This document shows, in pieces, positions 9,386 through 18,101 of a stretch of 64,000 bases of DNA. A program made the translations under genes and the position numbers. The notes beneath the pieces were generated by a model. The model had not been told where the DNA came from and ran no database searches. It was given only the letters and a program-made list of their open reading frames with translations. The stretch covers positions 45,918-109,917 of the forward strand of contig JAJYMB010000061.1 of NCBI GenBank assembly GCA_021787365.1, written 5' to 3'. The first letter of the stretch is position 1; every line of letters begins with the position of its first letter. This stretch comes from Actinomycetes bacterium (GTDB taxonomy: Bacteria > Actinomycetota > Acidimicrobiia > Acidimicrobiales > Palsa-688).

Positions 9386-10330
9386 TCAGGCGGGGGCCGG
9401 TGCTACCTCGTCCACCTCCGCGACCTCGCTCGCTTCGAGGGACCAGGCAGCGGCCTTGGCGTTGGCGAGCACCTGCTCGGGCTTCGTGGCGCCCGCGATC
9501 ACAGACGAGACGGCCGGCTTGGCCAACAGCCACGCGATCGCAAGCTCCAAGATGGTACGGCCACGTTTCTCGGCGTAGCGCTCGAGAGCCTCGACGGCAT
9601 CCATCGTCTCGTCGGAAAGCAGCAGCTCTTGGCGCTCAGCCGGCATGCCCGCCAGGCGGGTCCCCGGCGGAGGTGCCGCCCCGCGGCGGTACTTGCCGGA
9701 GAGGAGGCCGGACTTCAAGGGGAAATAAGGGATGAACGCGATCCTCTGGCGCGCGCACTCGGCCAGCACGCCCGTCTCGGGAGCGCGCTCCAAGAGGCTG
9801 TACTCGTTCTGGACGCTGACAAAGCGGGGCAGCCCATCCGCCGCGGCGGCCTCGGCTTCTTGGAGCTGGGCCACCGAGAAGTTGGAGCAGCCGATTTCGC
9901 GCACCTTTCCCTCCCGGACCGCCCCGGCCAGGGCCTCGAGGGTATCGGCGACCGGTGTCTCCGGGTCCGGCCGGTGCAGCTGGTACAAGTCCACGTAGTC
10001 GGTGCCGAGCCGGCGGAGGCTGTCCTCGAGCGCACGCTTTACATAAGCCGGTGCCGCCCCCTTGCGCTCCTCGTCGAGCTTGCTGCCGAACTTCGTCGCG
10101 ATGACCACTTCGGACCTGCGCTTGCCGAGAGCGCGCCCGAGGAACTCCTCGCTCTTCGTCCCCCCGTAAGTGTCAGCGGTGTCGAAGAAGTTGATGCCGG
10201 CGTCGAGGCAGGCACCCACGACCGCGGCGGTCGCTTCCTCGTCTATGCGGCCTCCGAAATTGTTACACCCGAGGCCGACCGCTGAGACCTCGAGGGAACC
10301 TATCCGGCGCAGGGGCATTGTCATGTCCAT
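9386..10330 (-). CDS. Aldo/keto reductase
   Basis: A 314-aa NADP-dependent oxidoreductase with an (alpha/beta)8 barrel. The catalytic tetrad is visible: Asp and Tyr in DTADTYGGTKSEEFLG, Lys in VIATKFGS, and His in YQLHRPDPETP. The late NADP-binding region (SSVIAGATKPEQVLAN) is also present. It resembles the YhdN/Tas-like group that reduces a range of aldehydes and ketones. It converges with the APC gene with 13 bases between stops and has no functional tie to its neighbours. The substrate cannot be assigned. Confidence 0.9.
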   Translation of the reverse strand: MDMTMPLRRIGSLEVSAVGLGCNNFGGRIDEEATAAVVGACLDAGINFFDTADTYGGTKSEEFLGRALGKRRSEVVIATKFGSKLDEERKGAAPAYVKRALEDSLRRLGTDYVDLYQLHRPDPETPVADTLEALAGAVREGKVREIGCSNFSVAQLQEAEAAAADGLPRFVSVQNEYSLLERAPETGVLAECARQRIAFIPYFPLKSGLLSGKYRRGAAPPPGTRLAGMPAERQELLLSDETMDAVEALERYAEKRGRTILELAIAWLLAKPAVSSVIAGATKPEQVLANAKAAAWSLEASEVAEVDEVAPAPA

Positions 10331-10397
10331 GCCTGCAAGCTAGTGCCACCGCCCGTCCGGGCGCCCTGGCGTCAGGCCGAGGACATAGCCTCGGCTC

Positions 10398-11252
10398 ATG
10401 ACTTTTTCGATCGTGGGCCGCAGCGGCGGGGAGCTCGGTGTGGCTGTAGCGTCGAAGTTCCTTGCGGCGGGCGCCCTGGTGCCGGCCGTGGACGCCGGCG
10501 CCGGCGCGCTCGCCAGCCAGGCCTTCAGCAACCAGTCGTACCGGCCCGACGGCTTGGCCTTGCTGCGAGAAGGCCGCAGTGCCGACGAGACCGTGGCGAC
10601 GCTCACCGGAGCGGACGAGCTGAGAGAGCACCGCCAGCTGGGCGTCGTCGCGCTCAGCGGTCCAGGCGCCAACTTCACCGGGGAGAAGTGCCTCCAATGG
10701 GCCGGCGGTTGCGCCGGGGACGGGTACGCCATCCAGGGCAACATCCTCGCCGGCCAGGAAGTGGTCGCCGAGATGGAGCGGGCCTGGCTCGCCGGCGGCG
10801 CCCAGCCCTTGGCGAGGCGCCTCCTCGCCGCCCTCGTGGCCGGGGACTCCGCCGGCGGGGACCGCCGCGGGCGCCAGTCGGCAGCCCTCGTGGTAGCGAG
10901 CCCAGGCGCAGGTTACGGGCGGTACGACATAGCGGCGGACCTGCGCGTCGACGACCACGCAGCACCGGTGGGAGAGCTCCGGCGTCTACTGGAGCTGCAC
11001 GAGTTCTACTTCGGGCGGCCGGACCTGTCGTCGGCAGTGACCCTGGAGGGCAGTGTCCTGAAAGAGGTCCGGGGGCTCCTGACGTCGGTCGGCTACCCGC
11101 CGGCGGGTGGAGGCGCCGGCGGCGAGGCGGTGGAAGTGGCCCTGGCCGAGTGGGCCAGCATGGAAAACCTGGAAATGCGCTACGCCGGCGGGGGCTTGCT
11201 CGACAAGCTCGTACTCGACTTCCTGCGGAGGCGGTCAGCCGAGAGCGCTTGA
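10398..11252 (+). CDS. DUF1028-family protein (Ntn-hydrolase-like)
   Basis: A 284-aa protein beginning MTFSIVGRSGGELGVAVASK, which is the conserved start of DUF1028 proteins, a family related to N-terminal nucleophile hydrolases. The region GYAIQGNILAGQEVV near residue 115 is also typical. The last 80 residues form a smaller C-terminal domain of the kind often attached to DUF1028 and described as peptidoglycan-binding-like. The function of the family is not settled. It stands alone, divergent from the aldo/keto reductase and convergent with the M48 peptidase. Confidence 0.85.
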   Translation: MTFSIVGRSGGELGVAVASKFLAAGALVPAVDAGAGALASQAFSNQSYRPDGLALLREGRSADETVATLTGADELREHRQLGVVALSGPGANFTGEKCLQWAGGCAGDGYAIQGNILAGQEVVAEMERAWLAGGAQPLARRLLAALVAGDSAGGDRRGRQSAALVVASPGAGYGRYDIAADLRVDDHAAPVGELRRLLELHEFYFGRPDLSSAVTLEGSVLKEVRGLLTSVGYPPAGGGAGGEAVEVALAEWASMENLEMRYAGGGLLDKLVLDFLRRRSAESA

Positions 11253-11311
11253 CTGCCTCCCGGTGAAGAGCTCGTTGTCCTCAGAGCTCGTAGGCCTCGG
11301 AGCGCTCCGCT

Positions 11312-12337
11312 TCAGAGTTCGTCGCCGGCCACGTCCTCCGGCCCGGGTGCCGTGCCCCCGTCGCGCGTGGGCCGGAGCCAGTCCTCGACCCGCCGGAGGA
11401 CCCGGTCGACCCCGCCGGCAGCCGTTTCCAGCACCCGGACGAAGCGCTCTCGGTAGTGGGCGACGGCGCCCTCCAGTTCGGCGCCGGCCGGCGGCTCCTG
11501 CCCACGCCGGACGTAGGCGCCGCCCCTGATGCGGTCATAGTCGCCGTCGCCGACCCAGCTCATGAGCTCACGAGTGCGCTTCACGGCGAAGGGGTGCGAC
11601 AGGCTCGCCTCTACCCAGGCCCGCGACCAACGGGCGAAGAGGTCCTCTTCTTCGGCATAGCGAGCCGCCTGGGCCAGGAACGCCTCGAGGTTCATCCCGT
11701 CGATGGCCCCGCCGGCCATACGCATGAGCATCTGGCACGTGATCAGAGGGTCGCCCACGACGAGCGCCGAAGCCCGGTCGGAGGACAGCTCGGCGGCTCG
11801 GGCCCACTCGAGCAGGACCAGGTAGACGGCCCGGAGAGGGATCCCGACAACGGTGGTCACCGCCCCTCCAGGCACCCGGAGGAGCATGGCGAGGAACTGG
11901 AGGGCGGTCTGGTAGTAGTAGTGCTCGGAGAGCACGTGGCCAAGCTCGTGGGCCAGCACCGCCTCTACTTCGGGTGAGCTGTAGTTGCGGACCAGGCCCG
12001 AGTACACGATGACCATAGGCCGTTTGGCGCCCACAGTGAGCGCGTTGGCCATGGGCGTCTGGGTCACGAACAGTTCCGGGACCGGTGAGATGTCGAGCAC
12101 GGAGGCGAGGCGGTTGTAGCGCGCCCATAGCTCGGGCACCTGCGTGCCGGATATCTGCACCGCGTTGCCGATCAAGACCTGGCGCAGCTGGCGCTCGTGG
12201 CCTATGTCCATGAGCCGCTTCAGCACTTTGTCCATGAGGGGCACCGAGCGGAGCGCCGCCGTGGCAGCCCTGTCCGCCGGGTGCTCGTATGCCTTGGAGC
12301 TGATCTGCTCGTAGCGGAAAGTCTCCTGGAGGGACAT
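11312..12337 (-). CDS. M48-family zinc metallopeptidase
   Basis: A 341-aa protein with the zinc-binding motif HELGH (in AVLAHELGHVLSEHYYYQ) near residue 130. A distal Glu that would complete the site lies in the region ELSSDRASALVVGD. A hydrophobic stretch (FLAMLLRVPGGAVTTVVGIPLRAVYLVLL) after the motif could be membrane-embedded or membrane-associated, as in HtpX-like enzymes. The C-terminal 70 residues are rich in Arg, Glu and Pro. It probably degrades damaged membrane or envelope proteins; the true substrate is unknown. It has no operon partner. Confidence 0.85.
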   Translation of the reverse strand: MSLQETFRYEQISSKAYEHPADRAATAALRSVPLMDKVLKRLMDIGHERQLRQVLIGNAVQISGTQVPELWARYNRLASVLDISPVPELFVTQTPMANALTVGAKRPMVIVYSGLVRNYSSPEVEAVLAHELGHVLSEHYYYQTALQFLAMLLRVPGGAVTTVVGIPLRAVYLVLLEWARAAELSSDRASALVVGDPLITCQMLMRMAGGAIDGMNLEAFLAQAARYAEEEDLFARWSRAWVEASLSHPFAVKRTRELMSWVGDGDYDRIRGGAYVRRGQEPPAGAELEGAVAHYRERFVRVLETAAGGVDRVLRRVEDWLRPTRDGGTAPGPEDVAGDEL

Positions 12338-12447
12338 GCCGCGAGCCTACGCCGGGTGGGGCCGGCGGGCAGGCCAGCGGCGGGCAGAAGCGGGCCGGCG
12401 GGCTCCCGCCGGCGGGCACCTGCCGGAAGGCGCCAACGCCCGAAGGC

Positions 12448-13884
12448 TCAGCCAGCCGTCAAGAAGCCCGGCATCACGGTCTCCCGCCAGGAGCTGATGC
12501 GGGCCAGCGTGGCTTCGTCTACGTCGACCGCGTCGAGGAGGGTGCCCCGCCGCACCTGCCACGCCGCCGCCACCTCCACCACCGCTTTGCTGCTCAACAG
12601 GGCGGCCGCCTGCACCGCCGCGCCGTAAGCGACAAGCTCGCCGGCCTCCACGACCAATACCGGTCGGCCCGAAAGGCGCCGCACGGTCTCCTGCCAGACC
12701 CGGCCCCTGGCGCCACCGCCCACCAGCAACAAAGGTGCCCCCTTGTCCTGCGGCGCCCAGCGATCGAGCAGGGAAGTGGCCTCGAGCAGCGTAGCCACCA
12801 GCCCTTCGTAGGCGGCCTGCAGCACGGAGCGCTTGTCCGTCTCGTAGCGCAGGCCGGAGAGCGTGCCAGTGGCCAAGGGCACGTTGGGGGTCCGCTCACC
12901 CCCCATCCAGGGCAGGAACACCACCTCTCCCGACGGCGCCACGTCCTCCCGGTCGAGGCCGAGCCAGCCAGACACCTGGTCGATGGCGACGGTGGCGTTG
13001 AGCGTGCAGGCGAGCGGCAAGTACCGGCCGTCGGCGCCGGCAAAACCCGCCACGGTCCCGGTCGCGTCCGCGCTCGGGGCCTCCGCCGGGGCGAAGACCG
13101 TGCCGGAGGTGCCGAGCGAGACGCCGGCCTCGCCGGGCTGGACCGAGAGGGCGAGGGCGGCTGCCGCGTTGTCGCCGGCTCCGCACGCCACGGGTACGCC
13201 TCGGGCGAGCCCGAACTGCGCCGACGCCGAGGATCTCACCTCGCCGGCGCTACCCTCGGGCCCGAGGACCTCGGGCAGGTGCTCGAGGGGCAGGGCCACC
13301 GAAGGTAGGTCGAGCACGCCGGCCTCATAGGACTCGGTCACCGGGCTCCACCAACCGGTCCCCGAGACATCGCTCCTGTCCGTGAAGAAGCCCCCCGAAA
13401 GCCGGTACGTGAGGTAGTCGTGGGGTAACAGGACCTTGCGGGCGGAGCCGGCGACGTCGGGTTCGTTGCGCCTGAGCCACGCCCAGTGCGCAACGGTGAA
13501 CGAGCTTGTGAGCACCGAACCAACTCTCTTCGCGCATTCGTCCGGGCCACCGAACGCCTCGACCAGCCAGGCGGCATCAGGCGCGCCCCGGGTGTCGTTC
13601 CACAAGGGGGCCTTGCGGAGCGGCACGCCGGCGCCGTCGAGCACGACGAGGCCGTGCTGCTGGCCACCGATGGAAATGGCCGCCACCTCGCCCGCCCGCC
13701 CGGTCTTGTCGAGTGCCTCGGCCAGGGAGGCTTCCCACTCGCGCGGGTCGGTCTCGCGCGCCCCCCCGGTGCCCTCGACCGGATGGCTGGCGGCACCGGC
13801 CGCCACCAACCGGCCGTCCTCTGCGTCTACGACGAGGACCTTGGTCGACTGGGTGGAGCAGTCGACGCCGGCGACGAGGGCCAC
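12448..13884 (-). CDS. xylB: Xylulokinase
   Basis: A 478-aa FGGY-family sugar kinase that phosphorylates D-xylulose to D-xylulose 5-phosphate. The N-terminal phosphate loop is seen in AGVDCSTQSTKVLVVD, the substrate-proximal segment in GGQQHGLVVLD, and the second ATPase-fold phosphate loop in VACGAGDNAAAAL and SLGTSGTVFAP. The Gln-Gln-His motif is typical of xylulokinases. It lies 5 bases downstream of the GH3 beta-xylosidase gene, so hydrolysis of xylo-oligosaccharides and phosphorylation of xylulose are encoded together. xylA is 8 kb away in the same block. Confidence 0.92.
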   Translation of the reverse strand: MALVAGVDCSTQSTKVLVVDAEDGRLVAAGAASHPVEGTGGARETDPREWEASLAEALDKTGRAGEVAAISIGGQQHGLVVLDGAGVPLRKAPLWNDTRGAPDAAWLVEAFGGPDECAKRVGSVLTSSFTVAHWAWLRRNEPDVAGSARKVLLPHDYLTYRLSGGFFTDRSDVSGTGWWSPVTESYEAGVLDLPSVALPLEHLPEVLGPEGSAGEVRSSASAQFGLARGVPVACGAGDNAAAALALSVQPGEAGVSLGTSGTVFAPAEAPSADATGTVAGFAGADGRYLPLACTLNATVAIDQVSGWLGLDREDVAPSGEVVFLPWMGGERTPNVPLATGTLSGLRYETDKRSVLQAAYEGLVATLLEATSLLDRWAPQDKGAPLLLVGGGARGRVWQETVRRLSGRPVLVVEAGELVAYGAAVQAAALLSSKAVVEVAAAWQVRRGTLLDAVDVDEATLARISSWRETVMPGFLTAG

Positions 13885-13889
13885 TGCCC

Positions 13890-16277
13890 CTAGCGTGCCG
13901 GGCCGACGGTCGCCCTGACCGCCACGACAGAACTCTGGGAGTAACCCGCGACACCGCCCGACAGCTTGACCACCTGCTCCTGCTGGATGTCTGCAGCAGA
14001 AGAGCCCGTCGCAAAACGGAACTCCCCCGGCTCTACCACGAACTCCATTTTTTCATCGTAGAAGGCGAGGCGGCTCGGGTGCACGGAGAAGCGGACGGCC
14101 GCCGCTTGGCCCGGGCGTAGGGCCACCCGCGCGAAGCCGACCAGCTGCCGCTCTGGCCGTGCCACCGAAGCGACGAGGTCCGACACGTACAGCTGCACGA
14201 CCTCCTCGCCCTCACGTTCACCGGTGTTTTTGACCGTGAGGGAGACCGTTATGGGAGAAAGCGTGTCCGTCGCTGCAACCGAGAGCCCCGACTGCTCGAA
14301 GGTCGTATAGCTGAGGCCGTGCCCAAAGGGGAACAGCGGGGTGTGGTCGCAGTCGGTATAGCCCCCGTAAAACATGGAGCGTGCCCCACCCGAGCGGTGG
14401 CTGTAGTAGAGCGGGACCTGGCCCACTGCCCTCGGCAGGCTCACGGCAAGCTTTCCTGCCGGCGGGCACCTGCCAGTGAGCACGTCAGCGAGGGCGTTGC
14501 CCCCCTCCTGGCCGAGAGGCCAGGAAACTAGCAGAGCAGAGGCCTTCTCGGCCACCCCGGCCAGGGTGTGCACCCGGCCGCTCATCACCACCACGACCGT
14601 GGGGGTGCCGGTGGCGGCCACTTCGGTCACGAGTTCTTCCTGCACGCCTGTGAGGCGCAGCTCGACGGCATCGCGCGCTTCGCCGACGGTGGAACCCTTC
14701 GAGAGCCCCGAGCGGCCCCCGACGACGACGACTGCCACGTCGGCCGCTTCGGCCGCTGCCACTGCGGCCCCGAAACCTCGGCGGTCGTCGCCCGAGATCT
14801 CGCAGCCCTTTTCGTAAGTGACCGATGTACCCGGCCCGAGCGCCTTCTTCAGCCCAGCGAGCGGCGTGACGTGGTCGGTGTAGTACCAACCGGGCTGGAA
14901 GGCACCCTTGCCGCTCGGTAGGTAGATGAGCGCGGACGACCCGTCACCGTCGAGCTTCGCCGATTCCTCGGCAGAGCGTTCGAGTAGCGCCTCCTGGTGA
15001 GCCGGGTAGTGGTAATCGCCTTGGAGCAGGCGCTGGTCGTCGGCCGCCGGGCCTATCACGGCCAGACGCCCCAGGCCCGGGCGGAGCGGCAGGGTGCCGT
15101 CGTTGGCGAGCAGAACGATGCCCCGCGCCGCAGCCCTTCGTGCGAGCTCGACGTTGGCCGGGCCCTCGAAAACGGCCGCCGACAGGCCCGGCTCAACGTA
15201 CGGCGACTCGAACAGCCCGAGGCGCACCTTGGCCGTGAGCACCCGACGGACGGCGGTGTCTACTACCTCCATCGCTACCTTGCCGGTGGCGACCGCGCCT
15301 CTGAGGGGCTCGCCGAAACAGTCGAGCGCCGGCAGCTCGAGGTCGAGGCCCGCGGTGAGCGCCCTTATGGCGGCCTCGGCCCGGTCGGCAGCCACTCTGT
15401 GGTAGGTGCGGAGCAGGTCGACTGCGAAGTAGTCGGCGACGACCAACCCGTCGAAACCGAGCTCATCGCGGAGCAGCTCGGTCAGGATCTGGCGCGAGCC
15501 ACTGCCGGGAAGGCCGTCGATGCAGCTATATGAGCTCATTATCGAGGCGAGGCCGGCATCGCGAATAGCCGCAGCGAAAGGCTCCGCATATACCTCTCGC
15601 AGTTCCCGCGGCCCGAGCTGCACGGGGGCGTGGTTGCGGCCCCCCTCCGACAGGCCGTGCGCCAGGAAGTGCTTGCCGGTCGCCAGAACTCCCTCCGAAA
15701 GGTCGGCCGTCTGCATGCCCCGCACGTAGGCGGTGCCGAGGGTGCCGGCTAGGACGGGGTCCTCGCCATAGGTTTCCTCCACCCGCCCCCAGCGCGGGTC
15801 GCGGGCCACGTCGAGCACGGGGGCAAGGCTCTGGCGGACGCCCACGGCGAGCAATTGCCGGCGCACGGCCGAGGCCACTTCCTCGACCAGCGCCGGATCC
15901 CACGTGCACGCAAGGCCGAGGGCCTGGGGGAACACCGTGGCGTCACGCGCGCAGTAGCCGGCCAGGGACTCCTCGTGCACGATGACCGGGATGCCGAGGC
16001 GGGTGCGCTCGACGACGAGCTTTTGGATCTGGTTGAGCAGCTCAGCGCTCTGCGCCGGGTGGAGGCCCGTCGTCGCGCCGATCCGGGTCACCTGGCCCAC
16101 GCCGTGGCGCACCACTGCCAGAGCCGCGTCCTCGTCGAAGCGGTCGCCCGATATGAGGTCGGGGAACTCGACGGCGCCCAGTTGGGCGAGTTTCTCGTCT
16201 GGCGTCATGCGCGCCATGAGATCGTCGACGCGCTCGTCCACCGAACGCGCCGGGTCCGAATAGGCGTAAGTAGTCAC
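13890..16277 (-). CDS. Glycoside hydrolase family 3, probable beta-xylosidase
   Basis: A 795-aa retaining exo-glycosidase. The GH3 N-terminal barrel covers about residues 30-350, with the nucleophile Asp in FDGLVVADYFAVDLL. The (alpha/beta)6 domain covers about 390-620 and a fibronectin III-like domain about 680-760. The YFAVDLL context resembles xylan beta-xylosidases more than beta-glucosidases. No signal peptide is visible (MTTYAYSDPARSVDERVDDL), so it is likely cytoplasmic and acts on imported xylo-oligosaccharides. The start is GTG 16277, with GAGGTGAGCAC before it. It leads into xylB and a 12-base palindrome sits 27 bases upstream. Confidence 0.9.
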   Translation of the reverse strand: MTTYAYSDPARSVDERVDDLMARMTPDEKLAQLGAVEFPDLISGDRFDEDAALAVVRHGVGQVTRIGATTGLHPAQSAELLNQIQKLVVERTRLGIPVIVHEESLAGYCARDATVFPQALGLACTWDPALVEEVASAVRRQLLAVGVRQSLAPVLDVARDPRWGRVEETYGEDPVLAGTLGTAYVRGMQTADLSEGVLATGKHFLAHGLSEGGRNHAPVQLGPRELREVYAEPFAAAIRDAGLASIMSSYSCIDGLPGSGSRQILTELLRDELGFDGLVVADYFAVDLLRTYHRVAADRAEAAIRALTAGLDLELPALDCFGEPLRGAVATGKVAMEVVDTAVRRVLTAKVRLGLFESPYVEPGLSAAVFEGPANVELARRAAARGIVLLANDGTLPLRPGLGRLAVIGPAADDQRLLQGDYHYPAHQEALLERSAEESAKLDGDGSSALIYLPSGKGAFQPGWYYTDHVTPLAGLKKALGPGTSVTYEKGCEISGDDRRGFGAAVAAAEAADVAVVVVGGRSGLSKGSTVGEARDAVELRLTGVQEELVTEVAATGTPTVVVVMSGRVHTLAGVAEKASALLVSWPLGQEGGNALADVLTGRCPPAGKLAVSLPRAVGQVPLYYSHRSGGARSMFYGGYTDCDHTPLFPFGHGLSYTTFEQSGLSVAATDTLSPITVSLTVKNTGEREGEEVVQLYVSDLVASVARPERQLVGFARVALRPGQAAAVRFSVHPSRLAFYDEKMEFVVEPGEFRFATGSSAADIQQEQVVKLSGGVAGYSQSSVVAVRATVGPAR

Positions 16278-16303
16278 GTGCTCACCTCAGAGCATGTCGC
16301 GGA

Positions 16304-16315
16304 GTGAAGCTTCAC
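16304..16315. promoter_or_regulatory. 12-base perfect palindrome upstream of GH3
   Basis: GTGAAGCTTCAC reads the same on both strands and lies 27 bases before the GH3 start codon. This is a position from which a bound repressor could block leftward transcription. No second full copy was noticed. Palindromes of this length can arise by chance in 64 kb, so the assignment is tentative. Confidence 0.35.
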
Positions 16316-16562
16316 CATTATGGCTTGGTATGGCCTGGCCCACCGAGGCCGGCTGGGCCCTTCCGGGACACCGAGGGGGAGGCGCACCGAAATGGGCCCG
16401 ACCGGCCGCCGGCTTGCCCGCTTGCCCGCCGGGGGTTTGAGCGGGGGCGCGCAAGACCTGTGCCAATTTGAAAATTGCGCCACTAGAGACTGTCGTGCTA
16501 CCGGATGTCGACCGGGGCGGGGCGCCGGGGTCACTTACTCCATCATCCCCCTGGTCGTGTGT

Positions 16563-16575
16563 TCGAAAGTTTCGA
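16563..16575. promoter_or_regulatory. Candidate LacI-family operator, TCGAAA-G-TTTCGA
   Basis: A perfect inverted repeat with 6-base arms and one central base lies between the GH3-xylB operon and the LacI gene. Its core CGAAA-N-TTTCG matches the palindrome at 17949, which precedes the sugar importer. LacI-family regulators often bind sites with a central CG or a short spacer. Two related sites flanking the regulator gene make this a reasonable autoregulatory operator. Confidence 0.5.
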
Positions 16576-16769
16576 CCACCAAAAGAATAGTTCGAGGTTC
16601 GTGGTCATCTTCGCGCCCGGCGCTATTTCTGTCAAGTGCGCCCCGGCGGATTGAACCTCTCGTCCCTCGTTGCGCTCGTCCGCTTGCCAGCGACTAAGCC
16701 CTGGGCCCTTGCGCGAGCACGGCTACCGAAAGAGTTTCGCTCCCCTCAGAGCGGGCTACGCTTGGCTGG

Positions 16770-17822
16770 ATGTCCCCGCGCAGTAAGGAGCAAGCTGGCC
16801 TCGCTCAGGCTGGCGCCGGGCGCAGGCAACGGGTCACGATAGCCCACATCGCCCTGGCCGCTGGCGTTTCGCCATCAACGGTCTCCAAGGTCTTGAACGG
16901 CAACGCCGAAGTGTCCGCTACCACGCGCCAGCGGGTCCAGGTCCTCCTGGCCGACTTGGGCTACGAGCGCCGTTCCTCCGCACAGGCGGGTACCCCGCCT
17001 CTTGTCGACCTCATCTTCCAGGAGCTGGAGAGCCCCTGGGCCATGGAGATAATCAAAGGTGCTGTTGCGGCGGCCGCGGAGGTTGGCCTCAACGTCGCCC
17101 TCACCTCCCTGTCGGAGCACGGCAGCGCCCGGTCCTGGCTCGACCACGTCTGCGCCCGGGGCACACGAGGGGTCATCCTCCTGCTCGCCAGCCTGGACAA
17201 GCGGCACAAGGCGGAACTTCGTTCTCGCGGCCTGCCCTTCGCCGTGGTCGACCCGCGCGGAGAGCGCGACCCTACCGTGACGACGGTAGGGTCGACCAAC
17301 TGGGCGGGCGGCTTCAGCGCGACACGCCACCTGATCGAACTGGGCCACCAGCGTATAGGCATGATCTCGGGCCCGATCGACCTGCTGTGCAGCCGCGCCC
17401 GCATGGACGGCTACCGCTCGGCCATGGAGTCAGCCGGCCTGTCGATCGACCCCGACCTCATGGCGTGGGGCGACTTCCACGTAGACGGGGGGTTCAAGGC
17501 AGCCATGGCCATGCTCTCGCTCCCCGCCCGGCCGAGCGCCATCTTCGCCGGCAGCGACCTGCAGGCGCTCGGGGTCTTGGAGGCTGCCCGGCTCCAGCAC
17601 GTCCGTGTCCCCTCGGACCTCTCCCTGGTCGGCTTCGACGACCTACCCCTCTCGACGTGGACCTCCCCCCCGCTCACGACCGTGCGCCAACCGCTCGCCG
17701 AGATGGCTTCAACGGCGGTGGGCTTGGTGCTCGGGCTCGGCCGTACCGAAGGTACCCAGGGCCAGAGCGTCGAACTCGCCACGAGCCTGGTCATCCGAGA
17801 GACCAGCGCCCCACCGCACTAG
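16770..17822 (+). CDS. LacI-family transcriptional regulator (xylan/xylose block)
   Basis: A 350-aa repressor. The N-terminal helix-turn-helix is clear: RVTIAHIALAAGVSPSTVSKVLNG at about residues 23-46, preceded by a 22-residue Arg/Gly/Ala-rich lead. The rest is a periplasmic-binding-protein-like sugar-sensing domain, ending with the typical VGFDDLPLSTWTSPPLTTVRQP. It is set between the GH3-xylB operon and the sugar importer, and related palindromes lie on both sides of it. It most likely represses both and is relieved by xylose or a xylo-oligosaccharide; the effector is inferred. Confidence 0.88.
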   Translation: MSPRSKEQAGLAQAGAGRRQRVTIAHIALAAGVSPSTVSKVLNGNAEVSATTRQRVQVLLADLGYERRSSAQAGTPPLVDLIFQELESPWAMEIIKGAVAAAAEVGLNVALTSLSEHGSARSWLDHVCARGTRGVILLLASLDKRHKAELRSRGLPFAVVDPRGERDPTVTTVGSTNWAGGFSATRHLIELGHQRIGMISGPIDLLCSRARMDGYRSAMESAGLSIDPDLMAWGDFHVDGGFKAAMAMLSLPARPSAIFAGSDLQALGVLEAARLQHVRVPSDLSLVGFDDLPLSTWTSPPLTTVRQPLAEMASTAVGLVLGLGRTEGTQGQSVELATSLVIRETSAPPH

Positions 17823-17948
17823 TTCGACCGCCAGGTGCACGCCGTCCCGGGCCGCCGGCACCGGTTGGCTCCCGCCAGTACCTGTGGTGCGTTGACACGC
17901 CACCCGTCGGGGCGCGATGATCAGATCGCTCGAACGGTTCCGCCCAGG

Positions 17949-17964
17949 TACGAAAACTTTCGTA
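17949..17964. promoter_or_regulatory. Candidate LacI-family operator, TACGAAA-AC-TTTCGTA
   Basis: A 16-base region forms a perfect inverted repeat with 7-base arms and two central bases. It lies about 140 bases before the solute-binding protein gene and downstream of a possible promoter (TTGACA at 17892, GATGAT at 17916, spacer 18). The core resembles the site at 16563. Binding of the adjacent regulator here would block importer expression. Confidence 0.55.
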
Positions 17965-18101
17965 AACAGAGTGAGTCTCGGAGCAGGAAAGGGGGTAGCG
18001 CGAGACGTGGTGAGCGGCTCGGTGCCCACCGCCAAGTCTCCTCGCGCGCTCGGAGCCCGAGTGACTTGCGAAACGGCAAATAACAAGACGGAGGAGCAAA
18101 A

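Larger units (their letters stand above)
16278..16769. promoter_or_regulatory. Divergent control region between the GH3-xylB operon and the LacI regulator gene
   Basis: This 492-base gap holds no convincing gene. It must carry the promoters of the leftward GH3-xylB operon and of the rightward regulator. Two symmetric sites lie in it: a 12-base palindrome next to the GH3 start and a 13-base inverted repeat near its middle, annotated separately. The stretch 16535-16625 is clearly less GC-rich than its surroundings, as expected for promoters. Confidence 0.6.
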
